This document shows, one piece after another, positions 26,396 through 36,968 of a DNA stretch of 64,000 nt. Positions within the stretch are counted from its first letter, which is position 1; the number at the start of each line of letters is the position of its first letter. The stretch is taken from positions 1 through 64,000 of the forward strand of contig NZ_BAAADJ010000064.1 in assembly GCF_039522365.1 (NCBI RefSeq), written 5' to 3'. Under the pieces are notes generated by a model. The model was given only the letters and a program-made list of their open reading frames with translations. It was not told the origin of the DNA and did no database searches. The translations under genes and the position numbers were made by a program. The stretch comes from Bacillus carboniphilus. Its GTDB lineage: Bacteria; Bacillota; Bacilli; Bacillales; JC228.

Positions 26396-27416
26396 AAATT
26401 GGTCTGTGAAGGACCAAGCCCAATTTTATAAGCGGTTAGGGGATTTAATTCAAAATGGCTATCATGTTCAAGAAGCTCTTGAATTTTTTCGCCTAAGTGA
26501 TTTTCTTTCGAGAAAAAAAGAATGGGGGTTGGCAATCTCTGACTTGAAATCTGGAAAGACCTTATATTCGATTTTAAGGGATTGGAATTTCCACTCTGAT
26601 TTAATCATTTTTACCATGATTGCAGAACGCCACGGGGACTTGGGTGAAGCATTGGTGAAAGGAAGTGACCTGTTAGTACAGGTGGATACTCATAAAAGTA
26701 AAATGAGAAAAATGTGCCTGTATCCACTATTTCTTCTTGTTATCTCATTTGGTCTTTTTGGTTTAATGTGTATTTGGCTGCTTCCTCAATTTGAATCATT
26801 GTATAGTCAGTCCACTCTTGAATCTCCGTGGATACTCAAATTACTTCTATTTTTAAAAGATGACTTTCTAACAATTTTTCTTTATCTTACCCTGTTTCTC
26901 CTTTTTGTCATTGTAATATCACCCATTTTAAAAAGAAATCTAACATCAACAAAAGTATATTCATTTCTAAGTGCAGTCCCTTTTCTTGGATCGCTCCTAA
27001 AACTGTACCAGTCTTATTTCTTTTCCTATCAATGGAGTGTCCTGCTTGAGAAGGGACTCTCATACATTGAGTGTGTCACGTTTATGAAGGAATGGGAAGA
27101 GAAACCATTGTATCAAGAAATGTCTATTAGGATGAAAGAAGCCTTATCAAGAGGCGATTCATTGTCAATCATCATAAAAAAGGAAAAGGTATTTTTAAAG
27201 GAACTTCCTTTCCTAATTGAACATGGTCAAAAGAATGGGAAGATAGAAAGGGAATTTTCAACATTCTCATCTTTTTGCTTTGAAAAGTTAGAAAAAAAAT
27301 TAAACACATATAGTTCATTGATTCAACCAGTATGTTTTTCTGCCATTGGCTTAGTGGTTATCCTTTTGTATGTATCTATAATGCTTCCCGTGATACAAAT
27401 GCTTCAAGGAATCTAA
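26343..27416 (+). CDS. comGB: Competence pseudopilus membrane protein ComGB
   Basis: The polytopic platform protein of the competence pseudopilus (GspF/PilC family), with two homologous halves and about three membrane segments (around residues 125-145, 170-190 and 330-350). Its start is uncertain: TTG 26343 has AAAGGG eight bases upstream, ATG 26355 and TTG 26388 have no clear ribosome site. All overlap the comGA end, so coupling is likely. It anchors the ComGA ATPase and receives ComGC pilin. Confidence 0.9.
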   Translation: MALWMKKSISDGYTLLSRNWSVKDQAQFYKRLGDLIQNGYHVQEALEFFRLSDFLSRKKEWGLAISDLKSGKTLYSILRDWNFHSDLIIFTMIAERHGDLGEALVKGSDLLVQVDTHKSKMRKMCLYPLFLLVISFGLFGLMCIWLLPQFESLYSQSTLESPWILKLLLFLKDDFLTIFLYLTLFLLFVIVISPILKRNLTSTKVYSFLSAVPFLGSLLKLYQSYFFSYQWSVLLEKGLSYIECVTFMKEWEEKPLYQEMSIRMKEALSRGDSLSIIIKKEKVFLKELPFLIEHGQKNGKIEREFSTFSSFCFEKLEKKLNTYSSLIQPVCFSAIGLVVILLYVSIMLPVIQMLQGI

Positions 27417-27428
27417 GGAGGTTTGAAT

Positions 27429-27755
27429 ATGAAAAATGAAAAGGGATTTACACTTATTGAGATGATGATTGTTCTTTTAATTATCTCGATTTTATTGATC
27501 ATCACAGTTCCAAATGTAACATCTCATCAGAAAACAATACAGAAAAAGGGATGTGAGGCTTATATCCATTTGGTTGAGGCGCAGGTGCAAGCGTACAAGC
27601 TTGATACAGGAGAGTATCCTGATGATTTAACGGTATTATCGGGGAACAAATACCTACCTGCTGAAAACCCGGACTGTGACGATATGATTATTGGAATTGA
27701 CCCGACTACAGGTCAAGTTTTATTAACTATAGATGATGATGTTTCAGAAGAATAG
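27429..27755 (+). CDS. comGC: Major competence pseudopilin ComGC
   Basis: A 108-residue prepilin with a short leader ending in the prepilin peptidase site (EKG-FTLIEMM) and a hydrophobic helix (about residues 9-30). ComC peptidase would cleave before Phe and N-methylate it. Two cysteines (about 40 and 83) could form the known intramolecular disulfide. I chose ATG 27429, eight bases after AAGGAGG, over TTG 27423. It is the main subunit of the DNA-uptake pseudopilus. Confidence 0.95.
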   Translation: MKNEKGFTLIEMMIVLLIISILLIITVPNVTSHQKTIQKKGCEAYIHLVEAQVQAYKLDTGEYPDDLTVLSGNKYLPAENPDCDDMIIGIDPTTGQVLLTIDDDVSEE

Positions 27756-28179
27756 TTCTAAAGGTTACACCCTAACGGAAATCCTCATTGTTTTCTCCAT
27801 TTTCCTACTTTGCATTTCCATCTTTCTTTTTTCAGTTTCACCCACAAGTCAACATTTCAAGCAATCTCATTTTATTGAACAGCTAAGAAAGGATATTCAG
27901 TTCGCTAAAACTTACTCCATGTCTCGAGCTGCGACTGTAAGAGTGATTTTTACGCCCGCTGAAAACAAATATGCTGTATTAACGGGTGTGGATCATTTTT
28001 TAGTGCAAAGAAGTTACGACGATGATATTCAGATGAGTAATAGCAACTTAAGACAGTTTTATTTTCTGCCGAATGGAACGGTTAGTGACTTCGGTTCGTT
28101 TGAGCTGATTGTAGGTGGCACGAGGTATCGCTTTGTTATGTATGTGGGGAGAGGAAGAGTGAAAATTGAAAAGATGTGA
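27733..28179 (+). CDS. comGD: Minor competence pseudopilin ComGD
   Basis: A 148-residue minor pseudopilin with prepilin cleavage motif SKG-YTLTEILI and one N-terminal helix. It overlaps comGC by 23 bases. Three tandem ATG codons (27733, 27736, 27739) are candidates, none with a strong ribosome site, as expected for coupled translation. Confidence 0.9.
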   Translation: MMMFQKNSSKGYTLTEILIVFSIFLLCISIFLFSVSPTSQHFKQSHFIEQLRKDIQFAKTYSMSRAATVRVIFTPAENKYAVLTGVDHFLVQRSYDDDIQMSNSNLRQFYFLPNGTVSDFGSFELIVGGTRYRFVMYVGRGRVKIEKM

Positions 28180-28468
28180 AAAAGGGTTTTCGTTAGTGGA
28201 ATCCATAATATCCTTAAGTTTGTGGCTTTTATGTATGTTCATTGTGGTTTCACTCCTTTTTGTCTTTAATAACAAGACAAAAATGGAAAAGGAAATAGAT
28301 GCCTATTATGTATTAAAAAGGTCTATTATGAAGTTGCATTCCTTAGAACCACAACATTTTATCGAACAAACAGACACTCATACCTATTCAATCTATGTTT
28401 CATCAAAGGAGGTTTGTGTTGACCAAGAAGATATTGAGCCTATTTGTCTTACGCTCATTCAAAGATAA
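28166..28468 (+). CDS. comGE: Minor competence pseudopilin ComGE
   Basis: A 100-residue minor pseudopilin (EKG-FSLVESIISLSLW) with one hydrophobic helix. It begins with TTG 28166 behind GGGGAGAGGAAGAG inside the end of comGD (14-base overlap). Its short C-terminal domain carries two cysteines. Confidence 0.87.
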   Translation: MKRCEKGFSLVESIISLSLWLLCMFIVVSLLFVFNNKTKMEKEIDAYYVLKRSIMKLHSLEPQHFIEQTDTHTYSIYVSSKEVCVDQEDIEPICLTLIQR

Positions 28469-28895
28469 CAACGGTTTAACCCTAATTGAATCTCTAGTTT
28501 CATTTTCGATATGGATGATTATTTGCCATATGTTTTTTGTAGGAATCTTTTTCTTGGCAGAGTTAAATGAAAAGGTAAAACAAAATGAAGAATATGAGTT
28601 CTTTGTCTTTTTTGAAGAAATTCAACGTGAGCTATATCTGGCCAATTCAGTAAATGTGTCTACCGCTTCTTTTACTCTTCATTTACCAACTCGTAGTATT
28701 TCCTACTCCAAATACAATGACTATGTAAGGAGGAGGGTAAATGGAACTGGACATGAATTGGTTCTTCAAAATGTATCATCGTTTAAAGTGATGGAAGTAA
28801 AAGGGAGGTTACTGTGTCAAATAATTTTCTCTAACGGAAAGAAATTAACGAAGGAATGGTTCACTATTCATGAACTGGAGAAATACTCTTTATGA
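28419..28895 (+). CDS. comGF: Minor competence pseudopilin ComGF
   Basis: A 158-residue minor pseudopilin with cleavage motif NNG-LTLIESLVSFSIW and one helix. I chose TTG 28419 because AAAGGAGG lies six bases upstream; the frame runs back to 28395 without a ribosome site. It overlaps the end of comGE by 50 bases, a tight nested arrangement. Confidence 0.88.
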   Translation: MTKKILSLFVLRSFKDNNGLTLIESLVSFSIWMIICHMFFVGIFFLAELNEKVKQNEEYEFFVFFEEIQRELYLANSVNVSTASFTLHLPTRSISYSKYNDYVRRRVNGTGHELVLQNVSSFKVMEVKGRLLCQIIFSNGKKLTKEWFTIHELEKYSL

Positions 28896-29245
28896 ATGAT
28901 AGGGGAATCATCTATCCGTTTACAGCTATATTTACCATCTTGATCATTTTTGTATCAGTATCCTTTATAGAGCTGTATAGGACTGAAACTAACACAATTA
29001 AGGAAATGAAACAAATTGAAATTTTTCAAAGTATGTTAGGTATGACCATTCTTTTTATTGAAGAGGAAGGTGGAGTGGAAAAGGATACGACATTACAGTT
29101 TAATGAGGGATATGTAACGGTAAAGGTAAAAGAAGAAGCTAAAGAAAAGATACTCCTAACTATCCAATGTTTTACGTTAGAAGGTGCCACGTACAGTTGG
29201 GAGCTGTGGTATGATAAGACCTACAAGATTTGGGAAAATAATTGA
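28892..29245 (+). CDS. comGG: ComG operon protein ComGG
   Basis: A 117-residue pseudopilin-like protein that overlaps comGF by 4 bases (ATGA). It has one N-terminal helix (about 8-26), but the typical GFTLIE cleavage motif is weak, as is usual for ComGG. Last gene of the competence operon before aroK. Confidence 0.85.
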   Translation: MNDRGIIYPFTAIFTILIIFVSVSFIELYRTETNTIKEMKQIEIFQSMLGMTILFIEEEGGVEKDTTLQFNEGYVTVKVKEEAKEKILLTIQCFTLEGATYSWELWYDKTYKIWENN

Positions 29246-29260
29246 GGGAAGTTAGATACC

Positions 29261-29752
29261 ATGGAAACCATTTTTTTAACAGGCTTTATGGGTGCAGGCA
29301 AGTCCACAATTGCTAGGCAGTTGGGAAAAAAATTAAACAAACAAGTGGTAGATACAGATCAACTTATTGTCCATAGAGAAGGAAAGAATATTCCGGATAT
29401 CTTTGCGACGAAAGGGGAAACGTATTTTAGACAATTAGAAACGGAAGTCCTAACCTCACTTGATGCAGAATTAATTGTATCAACCGGTGGGGGTCTTATC
29501 GTCAGACCGGAAAACAGAAAATGGATGTTAGAAAATGGTTATGTCATTTTTTTAGATTGCGACATCCAAGAAATTTGGAGACGAATAAATGGAGATAAGG
29601 GTAGACCACTAGCAAGAAATCAAGCGGAAGTAACCGCACTATATGAATCCAGGAAACCATTGTATAATCAATGTCATTTCAAGGTTGACACCACACATTT
29701 ATCTATTGATGCCATCACCGAAACAATCATGAATGAATTAGAAAGTTATTAG
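29261..29752 (+). CDS. aroK: Shikimate kinase
   Basis: A 163-residue cytoplasmic kinase that phosphorylates shikimate in the aromatic amino-acid pathway. It shows Walker A GFMGAGKST at residue 8, the shikimate-binding DTDxxI (VVDTDQLI), the GGG loop (STGGGLI) and the lid R (KGRPLAR). GAGGGAAG precedes ATG 29261. It lies 15 bases after comGG and is probably co-transcribed with it or from an internal promoter. AroQ of the same pathway is encoded at 46.8 kb. Confidence 0.93.
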   Translation: METIFLTGFMGAGKSTIARQLGKKLNKQVVDTDQLIVHREGKNIPDIFATKGETYFRQLETEVLTSLDAELIVSTGGGLIVRPENRKWMLENGYVIFLDCDIQEIWRRINGDKGRPLARNQAEVTALYESRKPLYNQCHFKVDTTHLSIDAITETIMNELESY

Positions 29753-29785
29753 ATGGTTAAACTAGGAGTGGTAGGTGGTTGTGGT

Positions 29786-29962
29786 ATGTCAATGAATGAT
29801 TACGTAAAATTCATTACTCAAACATTTGTTCAACATTATGACCAGCCAAAGGAGAAGCGAAAGGAAAAAAGAATTCAGAAGAAGGAACAAAAGGCTCCTT
29901 TTCTTGTCAATTGGTTTGGTTTAGTCCCATTTGCGGTTCTCTCTATATTTAAGAGAAAATAA
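29786..29962 (+). CDS. yqzE: YqzE family protein
   Basis: A 58-residue basic protein (MSMNDYVKFITQTFVQHYD...) with a Lys/Arg/Glu-rich middle and a hydrophobic C-terminal segment (NWFGLVPFAVLSIF). I chose ATG 29786, eight bases after AGGTGG; the open frame extends to 29753 but the family starts here. It lies between comG and yqhG as in B. subtilis. Function unknown. Confidence 0.8.
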   Translation: MSMNDYVKFITQTFVQHYDQPKEKRKEKRIQKKEQKAPFLVNWFGLVPFAVLSIFKRK

Positions 29963-29996
29963 AAAAAGCCCCTTTCTTTTTGGAAAGGGGTTTTAA
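29963..29996. terminator. Terminator after yqzE (also serves yqhG)
   Basis: CCCCTTTC pairs with GAAAGGGG, with A-rich and T-rich flanks, between two converging genes. Confidence 0.88.
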
Positions 29997-30001
29997 TCTG
30001 T

Positions 30002-30808
30002 TTAATTTAATTGTTGTGTAAATTGTTCAGTTAAGTAATAGAGGCCACCGTTAATTACATCTACCTGTACAATCGGTTCAAATTGTTCTTGGATGGCTTG
30101 TTTTTCTTTATAGTAAGTTTCGGGGTATTCATCTAGTCCCTCATAGAAATGGTCTAATAATTTCTGGTCTTGCTCCCATCTTTCACGTGCTTCTTTCGCC
30201 CACGTATCATCTTGTCCCTGTACATGCTGTTCAATTAACTGTTTAATCCGATTCATTCCACTCTGTGGTTTAATGATAGGTGAAAGCGTAAAGGAGAAAT
30301 CAGGAATTTTCGTGGACATATCTAGCCTTTCAATGGAATAATGAAAGTCCTTTACCATTTTTCCTGAAATCAGATGTAATCCAATCGAGTGAAACTCATC
30401 TCGTTTTCGGTCACACTGATAAGACACCTTAATATTTAAGCCTAGCCATGGATGCAGCGGGATATGTTGTTGGGTGGTGCCTTTGACGGTTTGAAAAAGA
30501 CGAACAAAGGAAGACAGCTTTTTCGTCACCTGAAAAATCTGATGGAGTCTAGGTGAGCCAAAATGAATCAACTCTCCCTTTAATTCTTCAGGAGCCATTT
30601 TTTGATCAGTAATAAAAGTAACCTTCATGGGGTTTGGTACGCCACCAGTTTTTTCTAAGTAGTGCCAATAAAATGGTCTGTTCATCAACTCTTTATCCAT
30701 ATCAATCGTAAGCTGGATTGTTAGATGACCAGGGCTTTCTTCAGCTAGTTCACATTGATTTAAAAGGAAAAACCTTTTTAAATATTGTTTAATTTCCGCT
30801 TGCTGCAT
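30002..30808 (-). CDS. yqhG: YqhG family protein
   Basis: A 268-residue cytoplasmic protein of the YqhG family, paired with a Snf2-type helicase. No membrane segment or catalytic motif is seen. I place the start at 30808 (MQQAEIKQYLKRFF), nine bases after AGGTGA; GTG 30820 is an alternative. It overlaps the end of yqhH by 20 bases, so the two are coupled. Its constant pairing with yqhH suggests a partner role, which is an inference. Confidence 0.82.
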   Translation of the reverse strand: MQQAEIKQYLKRFFLLNQCELAEESPGHLTIQLTIDMDKELMNRPFYWHYLEKTGGVPNPMKVTFITDQKMAPEELKGELIHFGSPRLHQIFQVTKKLSSFVRLFQTVKGTTQQHIPLHPWLGLNIKVSYQCDRKRDEFHSIGLHLISGKMVKDFHYSIERLDMSTKIPDFSFTLSPIIKPQSGMNRIKQLIEQHVQGQDDTWAKEARERWEQDQKLLDHFYEGLDEYPETYYKEKQAIQEQFEPIVQVDVINGGLYYLTEQFTQQLN

Positions 30809-32477
30809 GCTGAGATTCACCTCTCTTCATCGAATCTGCAAACTCGACCATGGATTGAAGGTTTTCGAGCTTAATTTTCATTTCACCCTCATTCGCAGAT
30901 TGGCCAAAAATGTCTTCTAAGTGATCCTCAATTTTTCCAAATTCCATTCGAGTCAGGATATCATCTAACTCACCTACAATTCGCTCGAACAGTTGGATTT
31001 TTTCGTATAACAGTTTTAAAATATGCTCTTCCACCGTTCCTTTAGTTGCGAAGTTATATATCTTTACATCTTGTTCTTGTCCGAGTCGATGAATCCTTCC
31101 GATTCTTTGTTCAAGACGCATCGGATTCCATGGGAGGTCAAAATTGATGATATGGTGACAGAATTGAAGGTTAATCCCTTCTCCACCTGCTTCTGTAGCA
31201 ATCAAGACATCGGCTTGATTTTTAAATAGCTCTTTCATCCAATCTTTTTTACCACGTTTAAAGCCACCTCGGAAAGGCACAGACTTAATTCCATGTTGCT
31301 TAAAGAACCATTGTAAATAAAGCTGAGTTGCTCGATATTCAGTAAAAATAATGACTTTATCATTGATTTCTTTTATTAGCTTTAGTGCTTGTTCAGCTTT
31401 TGAGTTCGTTTGAATGGCCTGAATTTTTTCCATTAAGCTAGAGACTCTTGTTTGTAGCAATTCACTTGGTTCTTCTTGTTTTTTCAGCATATTGCAGAGA
31501 GTGTAATAGACGGCTTCTCTACTTGAACATGCTTCTCGCTGTAGAGTCACTACTGAAAACCCGCTTCCAGCAGCTAAAGAATCATCACTTCGCAAATGTG
31601 TTACAGAATCATATAAGTCTTGTTCTTCCGGTGTAAGGGTAATTGGGACTGTTTCTACGTGGCGTTTCGTCCATTCAATACCTGTGTCTGACCTGCGATT
31701 TCGAATCATGACCTTGTTCACTAATTCTTTTAAGTGTGCATCACTATTGAGAGAGCGTGCATCCTGATTGTAGTTTTCCATAAAATCAGCAAGGCTCCCT
31801 AGATGGCCAGGTTTTAGTAGTGAGACTAAATTAAAGATTTCTTCAATTTTATTTTGAATGGGGGTTGCAGTTAAAAGTAAACAAAACTTCTTTTTTAATT
31901 GCTGTACAAATTCATAGTTTTTGGTTTTATGATTTTTTAATTTATGAGCCTCGTCAATAATGACCATGTCATATTGGAGGTCTAATATTTTTTCGCGATG
32001 TGGAGACCGTTTTGCGGTATCTATAGATGTGATCATTACATCTACTTGGTCCCAAGCATAGCTCTTTCTATGAATAATGGCTGGTATATAAAACTTCTGA
32101 TTTAACTCTTGAGACCATTGGGATACAAGTGAAGCAGGAACGAGAATAAGAACCTTCTTGACTAAACCTCTAATCATATACTCTTTCAAAATGAGTCCAG
32201 CTTCAATTGTTTTTCCTAGACCGACTTCATCTGCCAAAATTGCTTTACCGTTCATATGTTCAACCACTTGCTTTGCAACTTCCAGTTGGTGTGGTAGGGG
32301 AGTTAGGTTTGGTAGAAACCTAGGGGCTTGAAGTCCTTCAAAGCTAGGAATAGAGGTATGATGCTCTGACTCGAGAGCAAGCTTTAGCATATCCCAGCTA
32401 CCCCAAGGCCCGTCATCATCCAATCTTTTTAAGAAGTCTTCTTGCCAATTTTGCTTCCAAACAAGCTTCCAATCCAT
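30789..32477 (-). CDS. yqhH: SNF2-family DNA-dependent ATPase/helicase YqhH
   Basis: A 562-residue SWI2/SNF2-type protein with two RecA-like domains. Domain 1 has Walker A DEVGLGKT (residues 83-90) and the DEAH box (VIIDEAHKLKNH). Domain 2 has the ATEAGGEGINLQ motif and the arginine finger QRIGRIHRLGQ. This is the RapA/HepA subgroup; RapA recycles stalled RNA polymerase in E. coli. The start at 32477 follows AGGAGG on the minus strand. Partner gene yqhG is downstream. Confidence 0.9.
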   Translation of the reverse strand: MDWKLVWKQNWQEDFLKRLDDDGPWGSWDMLKLALESEHHTSIPSFEGLQAPRFLPNLTPLPHQLEVAKQVVEHMNGKAILADEVGLGKTIEAGLILKEYMIRGLVKKVLILVPASLVSQWSQELNQKFYIPAIIHRKSYAWDQVDVMITSIDTAKRSPHREKILDLQYDMVIIDEAHKLKNHKTKNYEFVQQLKKKFCLLLTATPIQNKIEEIFNLVSLLKPGHLGSLADFMENYNQDARSLNSDAHLKELVNKVMIRNRRSDTGIEWTKRHVETVPITLTPEEQDLYDSVTHLRSDDSLAAGSGFSVVTLQREACSSREAVYYTLCNMLKKQEEPSELLQTRVSSLMEKIQAIQTNSKAEQALKLIKEINDKVIIFTEYRATQLYLQWFFKQHGIKSVPFRGGFKRGKKDWMKELFKNQADVLIATEAGGEGINLQFCHHIINFDLPWNPMRLEQRIGRIHRLGQEQDVKIYNFATKGTVEEHILKLLYEKIQLFERIVGELDDILTRMEFGKIEDHLEDIFGQSANEGEMKIKLENLQSMVEFADSMKRGESQHAASGN

Positions 32478-32634
32478 ATGTCTGTTCCTCCTCAAAAATG
32501 ATTGATTCCCTCTCCTTTAGATGATAGGATTGTAGTAGCTTCGAAAGTTTTTTGAATTCTACAACGTGTCTTTTGAACAACATTATCTAGTATGTCCAAA
32601 AGCCAAACTTTTTAATATATGCGAATGACAGCAA

Positions 32635-32878
32635 GGGGAGAGACCACACAGAAAAGAGAAATCGTGATCTGATGTGGCGCCGAAGGAGCAAGCGGGTTTC
32701 GTGAATCTCTCAGGCAAAAAGACTTTTGCTCGACGCAGCTCTGGAGAGTGCCTTTCATTGGATAGAACTTATTCCAAGAATGGCCACCAAAGAGGAAACC
32801 CGTGAACTCGATTCACGGTAAACTTTCAGGTTCCAGGACAGAGCCTTCTCATTAAAAATGGGATGGCTCTTTTTTCTT
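32635..32878 (+). promoter_or_regulatory. Tandem glycine riboswitch with terminator
   Basis: Two consecutive glycine aptamers are visible. Aptamer 1 starts GGGGAGAGACC (32635) with GCCGAAGGAGCAAGC and CTCTCAGGCAAAAAGAC. Aptamer 2 contains CTCTGGAGAG, CCACCAAAGAGGAAACC and CTTTCAGGTTCCAGGACAGAG. A terminator follows: AGAGCC (32840-32845) pairs with GGCTCT (32865-32870), then six T. Glycine binding should favour read-through into the glycine cleavage genes, as in the B. subtilis gcvT leader. Confidence 0.95.
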
Positions 32879-32995
32879 GTTCTTTCAGAATAGTTAAAAT
32901 TATTCCAAAATAGTTAACAAGTTAAAAGGGCTAGTAGGATTCAAGGAGCTTTTATTCTTATAAATTTTTAAAACGTTTACAAGGGAGGAACTAAT

Positions 32996-34096
32996 ATGTC
33001 TGCTTTAAAACGTACACCCCTTTTTGAATCGTACGGTGGAGCCAAAACGATTGATTTTGGAGGCTGGGATTTACCTGTTCAATTTTCTAGCATAAAAGAA
33101 GAGCATGAAGCTGTTCGAACAAAAGCTGGATTATTTGATGTTTCTCACATGGGCGAAATCACAGTAAAAGGTCCTAATAGTCTAGCATACTTGCAAAAAC
33201 TATTAACCAACGATGTTTCAAAAGTTAAACCTGGAGGAGCACAATATTCTGCTATGTGCTACGAAGATGGTGGGACAGTTGATGACCTTCTAGTTTATAT
33301 GTTGGATGAAAACGACTATCTATTAGTTGTAAATGCTTCTAACATTGAAAAGGACTATGAATGGATGCTTACGCAAAAATTCGGAGATGTTGAGATTGAA
33401 AACGTATCTGAAACTCTCGCTCAATTGGCCATCCAAGGACCAAAAGCAGAGGAGATTCTTCAAACAATCGTGGAAGGTACGAACCTTGCAGATATTCGTT
33501 TCTTTAAGTTCAGAGAGAACGTACAAGTTGCAGGTGTATCTTCTTTAGTTTCTAGAACAGGTTATACTGGTGAAGATGGTTTCGAAATATATTGCCATGC
33601 AAACGACGCAGCTTCCCTGTGGAATGCTATCATACAAGCGGGTGAACCATTTGGCTTAGTTCCTTGTGGATTGGGTGCACGTGACACATTACGCTTTGAA
33701 GCAAACCTTCCTTTATACGGACAAGAATTATCAAAAACAATCACCCCGATTGAGGCTGGGATTGGTTTTGCCGTTAAGGTTCAAAAAGAAATGGACTTTA
33801 ACGGAAAAGAAACTTTAAAGAAACAAAAAGAAGAAGGACCAGCTCGTAAACTTGTTGGAATTGAAATGGTAGACCGTGGCATTCCACGAACTGGTTATCC
33901 TGTGTATGCACAAGATGAACAAATCGGTGAAGTGACAACAGGTACGCAATTACCAACATCAAAAAGAAATGTTGGAGTTGCTCTTGTGAATGCGGAACAT
34001 TCTGAAGTAGACCAAGAGCTATTTGTTGAAATCCGTGGTAAAAAAGTGAAAGCAGTAGTTGTTCCATTACCTTTTTACAAAAGACCGAAGAACTAA
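32996..34096 (+). CDS. gcvT: Glycine cleavage system aminomethyltransferase (T protein)
   Basis: A 366-residue enzyme that transfers the methylene unit from aminomethyl-lipoyl H protein to tetrahydrofolate, releasing ammonia. The N-terminus ([25 protein letters not shown]), DVSHMGEI and GEDGFEI motifs are family hallmarks. AAGGGAGGAACTAAT precedes ATG 32996. It heads gcvT-gcvPA-gcvPB, all under the glycine riboswitch. The lipoyl carrier and dihydrolipoamide dehydrogenase are not here. Confidence 0.96.
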   Translation: MSALKRTPLFESYGGAKTIDFGGWDLPVQFSSIKEEHEAVRTKAGLFDVSHMGEITVKGPNSLAYLQKLLTNDVSKVKPGGAQYSAMCYEDGGTVDDLLVYMLDENDYLLVVNASNIEKDYEWMLTQKFGDVEIENVSETLAQLAIQGPKAEEILQTIVEGTNLADIRFFKFRENVQVAGVSSLVSRTGYTGEDGFEIYCHANDAASLWNAIIQAGEPFGLVPCGLGARDTLRFEANLPLYGQELSKTITPIEAGIGFAVKVQKEMDFNGKETLKKQKEEGPARKLVGIEMVDRGIPRTGYPVYAQDEQIGEVTTGTQLPTSKRNVGVALVNAEHSEVDQELFVEIRGKKVKAVVVPLPFYKRPKN

Positions 34097-34112
34097 AAGG
34101 GGTGTATATACC

Positions 34113-35462
34113 ATGAAGCATCGTTACTTACCAATGACTGAACAAGATCAAAAGGAGATGTTAGCAGCAATCGGTGTTGATTCTGTTGACGCTCTATTCG
34201 AAGACATTCCTGAAAAGGTTCGTTTTAACCGTGAATACAATATTAAAAAAGCAACTAAAGAGCCAGAACTAACAAAAGAACTACTTGCATTAGCTGGTAA
34301 AAATGCGAACTTAAAGGATTACGCATCTTTCCTTGGGGCGGGTGTGTATGATCACTACATCCCTTCTATTGTAGACCATGTAATCTCTCGTTCTGAATTT
34401 TATACCGCTTATACGCCATACCAACCTGAAATTTCACAAGGTGAACTTCAAGCTATCTTTGAATATCAAACGATGATTTGTGAATTAACAGGAATGGATG
34501 TAGCCAACTCATCTATGTATGATGGTGGTACAGCTTTAGCTGAAGCTGCGATGTTAAGTGCAGGACAAACTAGAAGAAAGAAAGTGCTTGTCTCTAGTGC
34601 AGTACATCCAGAATCAAGAGCTGTTTTAAGTACGTACGCAAAAGGACAATACATTGAAGTTCAAGAGATTCCCACAAAAGATGGTGTAACAGATGTTGAC
34701 GCACTTAAAGAAATGGTGACGGATGAAGTAGCAGCTGTTATTGTTCAGTACCCAAACTTCTTCGGTCGAATTGAATCACTTCAAGAGATGTCCGATCTAA
34801 CACATGAGCAAAAGGCATTATTCGTTGTATCTAGTAACCCATTAGCACTGGGTGCTCTTACACCACCGGGCCAATTTGGAGCAGATATTGTCATCGGAGA
34901 TGCGCAACCGTTTGGTATTGCAAGTAACTTTGGTGGTCCACACTGTGGTTATTTTGCCGTAACAAATAAGTTGATGAGAAAAGTTCCTGGTAGATTAGTA
35001 GGACAAACGGTTGATGAAAATGGCAAACGAGGTTTCGTTTTAACTCTTCAAGCTCGTGAGCAACATATACGTCGTGACAAAGCGACTTCAAATATCTGTT
35101 CAAACCAGGCTCTTAATGCACTTGCTGCTTCTGTTGCCATGACAGCTTTGGGTAAAAAAGGTGTGAAAGAGATGGCTTGGGCGAATATCCAAAAAGCTCA
35201 TTATGCGAAACAACAGTTAAAAGCTAATGGTGTTAATGTGGTTTGGGAAGGACCAAACTTCAACGAATTTGTAGTTGAACTTCCTATTTCTGTGAAAGAA
35301 GCAAACAAGAAGCTACTTGATAAAGGAATGATCGGTGGTTATGACCTAAGTCGTGACTACAGCGACCTAGACCGTCATATGCTGGTAGCTGTCACTGAAA
35401 TTCGTACAAAAGAAGAAATTGACAACTTTGTTTCTGAACTGGGGGTTATTCAAAATGGCTAA
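34113..35462 (+). CDS. gcvPA: Glycine dehydrogenase (decarboxylating) subunit 1
   Basis: A 449-residue N-terminal half of the split P protein; with GcvPB it decarboxylates glycine and loads aminomethyl onto lipoyl-H. It has the [20 protein letters not shown] region and the [21 protein letters not shown] segment typical of the alpha subunit. The start is at ATG 34113 ([13 protein letters not shown]), after AAGGGGTGTATATACC; the open frame to 34059 has no ribosome site. It overlaps gcvPB by 8 bases. Confidence 0.96.
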   Translation: MKHRYLPMTEQDQKEMLAAIGVDSVDALFEDIPEKVRFNREYNIKKATKEPELTKELLALAGKNANLKDYASFLGAGVYDHYIPSIVDHVISRSEFYTAYTPYQPEISQGELQAIFEYQTMICELTGMDVANSSMYDGGTALAEAAMLSAGQTRRKKVLVSSAVHPESRAVLSTYAKGQYIEVQEIPTKDGVTDVDALKEMVTDEVAAVIVQYPNFFGRIESLQEMSDLTHEQKALFVVSSNPLALGALTPPGQFGADIVIGDAQPFGIASNFGGPHCGYFAVTNKLMRKVPGRLVGQTVDENGKRGFVLTLQAREQHIRRDKATSNICSNQALNALAASVAMTALGKKGVKEMAWANIQKAHYAKQQLKANGVNVVWEGPNFNEFVVELPISVKEANKKLLDKGMIGGYDLSRDYSDLDRHMLVAVTEIRTKEEIDNFVSELGVIQNG

Positions 35463-36915
35463 TCAAGAGTTAAAGTTAATTTTTGAACAATCGAAGCCTG
35501 GTCGTATTGGCTTTAGTTTACCAGAATTGGATGTACCCGCAGTTAGCGAGGAAGAGCTAATTCCGGAAAGCTATATTCGTAAAGACGAACCAAATCTTCC
35601 AGAAGTTGCTGAATTAGATATCATGAGACACTACACAGCTCTTTCTAAGCGCAATCATGGTGTCGATTCCGGATTTTATCCTCTAGGTTCTTGTACGATG
35701 AAATACAATCCAAAAGTAAACGAAGATGTAGCTCGTTACGCTGGATTTGCTCACGTTCACCCTCTTCAAGAAGAAGAGACTGTTCAAGGTGCAATGGAGC
35801 TTATGTATGACCTCCAAGAACATTTAAAAGAAATCACAGGTATGGATGAAGTGACCCTTCAACCTGCTGCAGGAGCTCATGGTGAGTGGACTGGATTGAT
35901 GATGATTCGTGCTTTCCACGAAGCAAATGGAGACACAAATCGTACAAAGGTTATCGTTCCTGACTCTGCACATGGAACAAACCCTGCATCTGCTACTGTA
36001 GCTGGATTAGAAACCATTACAGTTAAGTCAGATGAAAATGGACTTGTTGATTTAGAAGATTTGAGAAGAGTAGTAGGGGAAGATACGGCAGCTCTTATGC
36101 TAACAAACCCAAACACTCTTGGACTATTTGAAAAGAATATCCTAGAGATGGCTGAGATTATTCATGGTGCAGGTGGTAAGTTGTACTATGATGGTGCTAA
36201 CCTGAATGCGGTTCTTTCAAAGGCACGCCCTGGCGACATGGGATTTGACGTTGTTCACTTAAACTTGCATAAAACCTTTACAGGGCCACATGGTGGTGGT
36301 GGACCAGGTTCAGGTCCAGTAGGAGTAAAAGCAGATCTTATCCCATTCCTACCGAAGCCAGTTCTTGTAAAGAAAGACGAAAAGTTTGTATTTGAATACG
36401 ATCGTCCTCAATCCATTGGTCGAGTGAAGCCTTACTACGGTAACTTCGGTATCAACGTTCGTGCTTACACGTACATCCGCACAATGGGTCCAGATGGACT
36501 AAAAGCAGTAACGGAAAATGCAGTATTAAATGCAAACTATATGATGAGAAGACTAGCGCCTTACTTTGACCTTCCATACGACCAACATTGTAAGCATGAG
36601 TTCGTATTAAGTGGTAAGCGTCAAAAGAAACTAGGTGTTCGTACGTTAGATATCGCGAAGAGACTATTAGACTTCGGTTACCATCCACCAACCATCTACT
36701 TCCCATTGAATGTGGAAGAGTGTATGATGTTTGAGCCAACTGAGACTGAGTCAAAAGAAACGCTAGATGACTTCATCGAAGCTATGATCCAAATCGCAAA
36801 AGAAGCAGAAGAAACACCAGAGGTTGTGCAAGAAGCACCTCATACAACTGTTATTAAGCGTCTGGACGAAACAATGGCTGCTAGAAAGCCAGTGTTGCGT
36901 TACATGGCAGAATAA
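35455..36915 (+). CDS. gcvPB: Glycine dehydrogenase (decarboxylating) subunit 2
   Basis: A 486-residue PLP-binding C-terminal half of the P protein. The cofactor lysine is in [21 protein letters not shown] 35455 lies inside the end of gcvPA (ATGGCTAA), with GGGGG ahead. PLP-site glycine loop and normal length indicate an active enzyme. Last gene of the glycine cleavage operon, followed by a strong terminator. Confidence 0.96.
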   Translation: MANQELKLIFEQSKPGRIGFSLPELDVPAVSEEELIPESYIRKDEPNLPEVAELDIMRHYTALSKRNHGVDSGFYPLGSCTMKYNPKVNEDVARYAGFAHVHPLQEEETVQGAMELMYDLQEHLKEITGMDEVTLQPAAGAHGEWTGLMMIRAFHEANGDTNRTKVIVPDSAHGTNPASATVAGLETITVKSDENGLVDLEDLRRVVGEDTAALMLTNPNTLGLFEKNILEMAEIIHGAGGKLYYDGANLNAVLSKARPGDMGFDVVHLNLHKTFTGPHGGGGPGSGPVGVKADLIPFLPKPVLVKKDEKFVFEYDRPQSIGRVKPYYGNFGINVRAYTYIRTMGPDGLKAVTENAVLNANYMMRRLAPYFDLPYDQHCKHEFVLSGKRQKKLGVRTLDIAKRLLDFGYHPPTIYFPLNVEECMMFEPTETESKETLDDFIEAMIQIAKEAEETPEVVQEAPHTTVIKRLDETMAARKPVLRYMAE

Positions 36916-36968
36916 ATAGAAGGTTAAATTCCTTTTTTCCTACAATACAGTTAAATAACACGTAAATT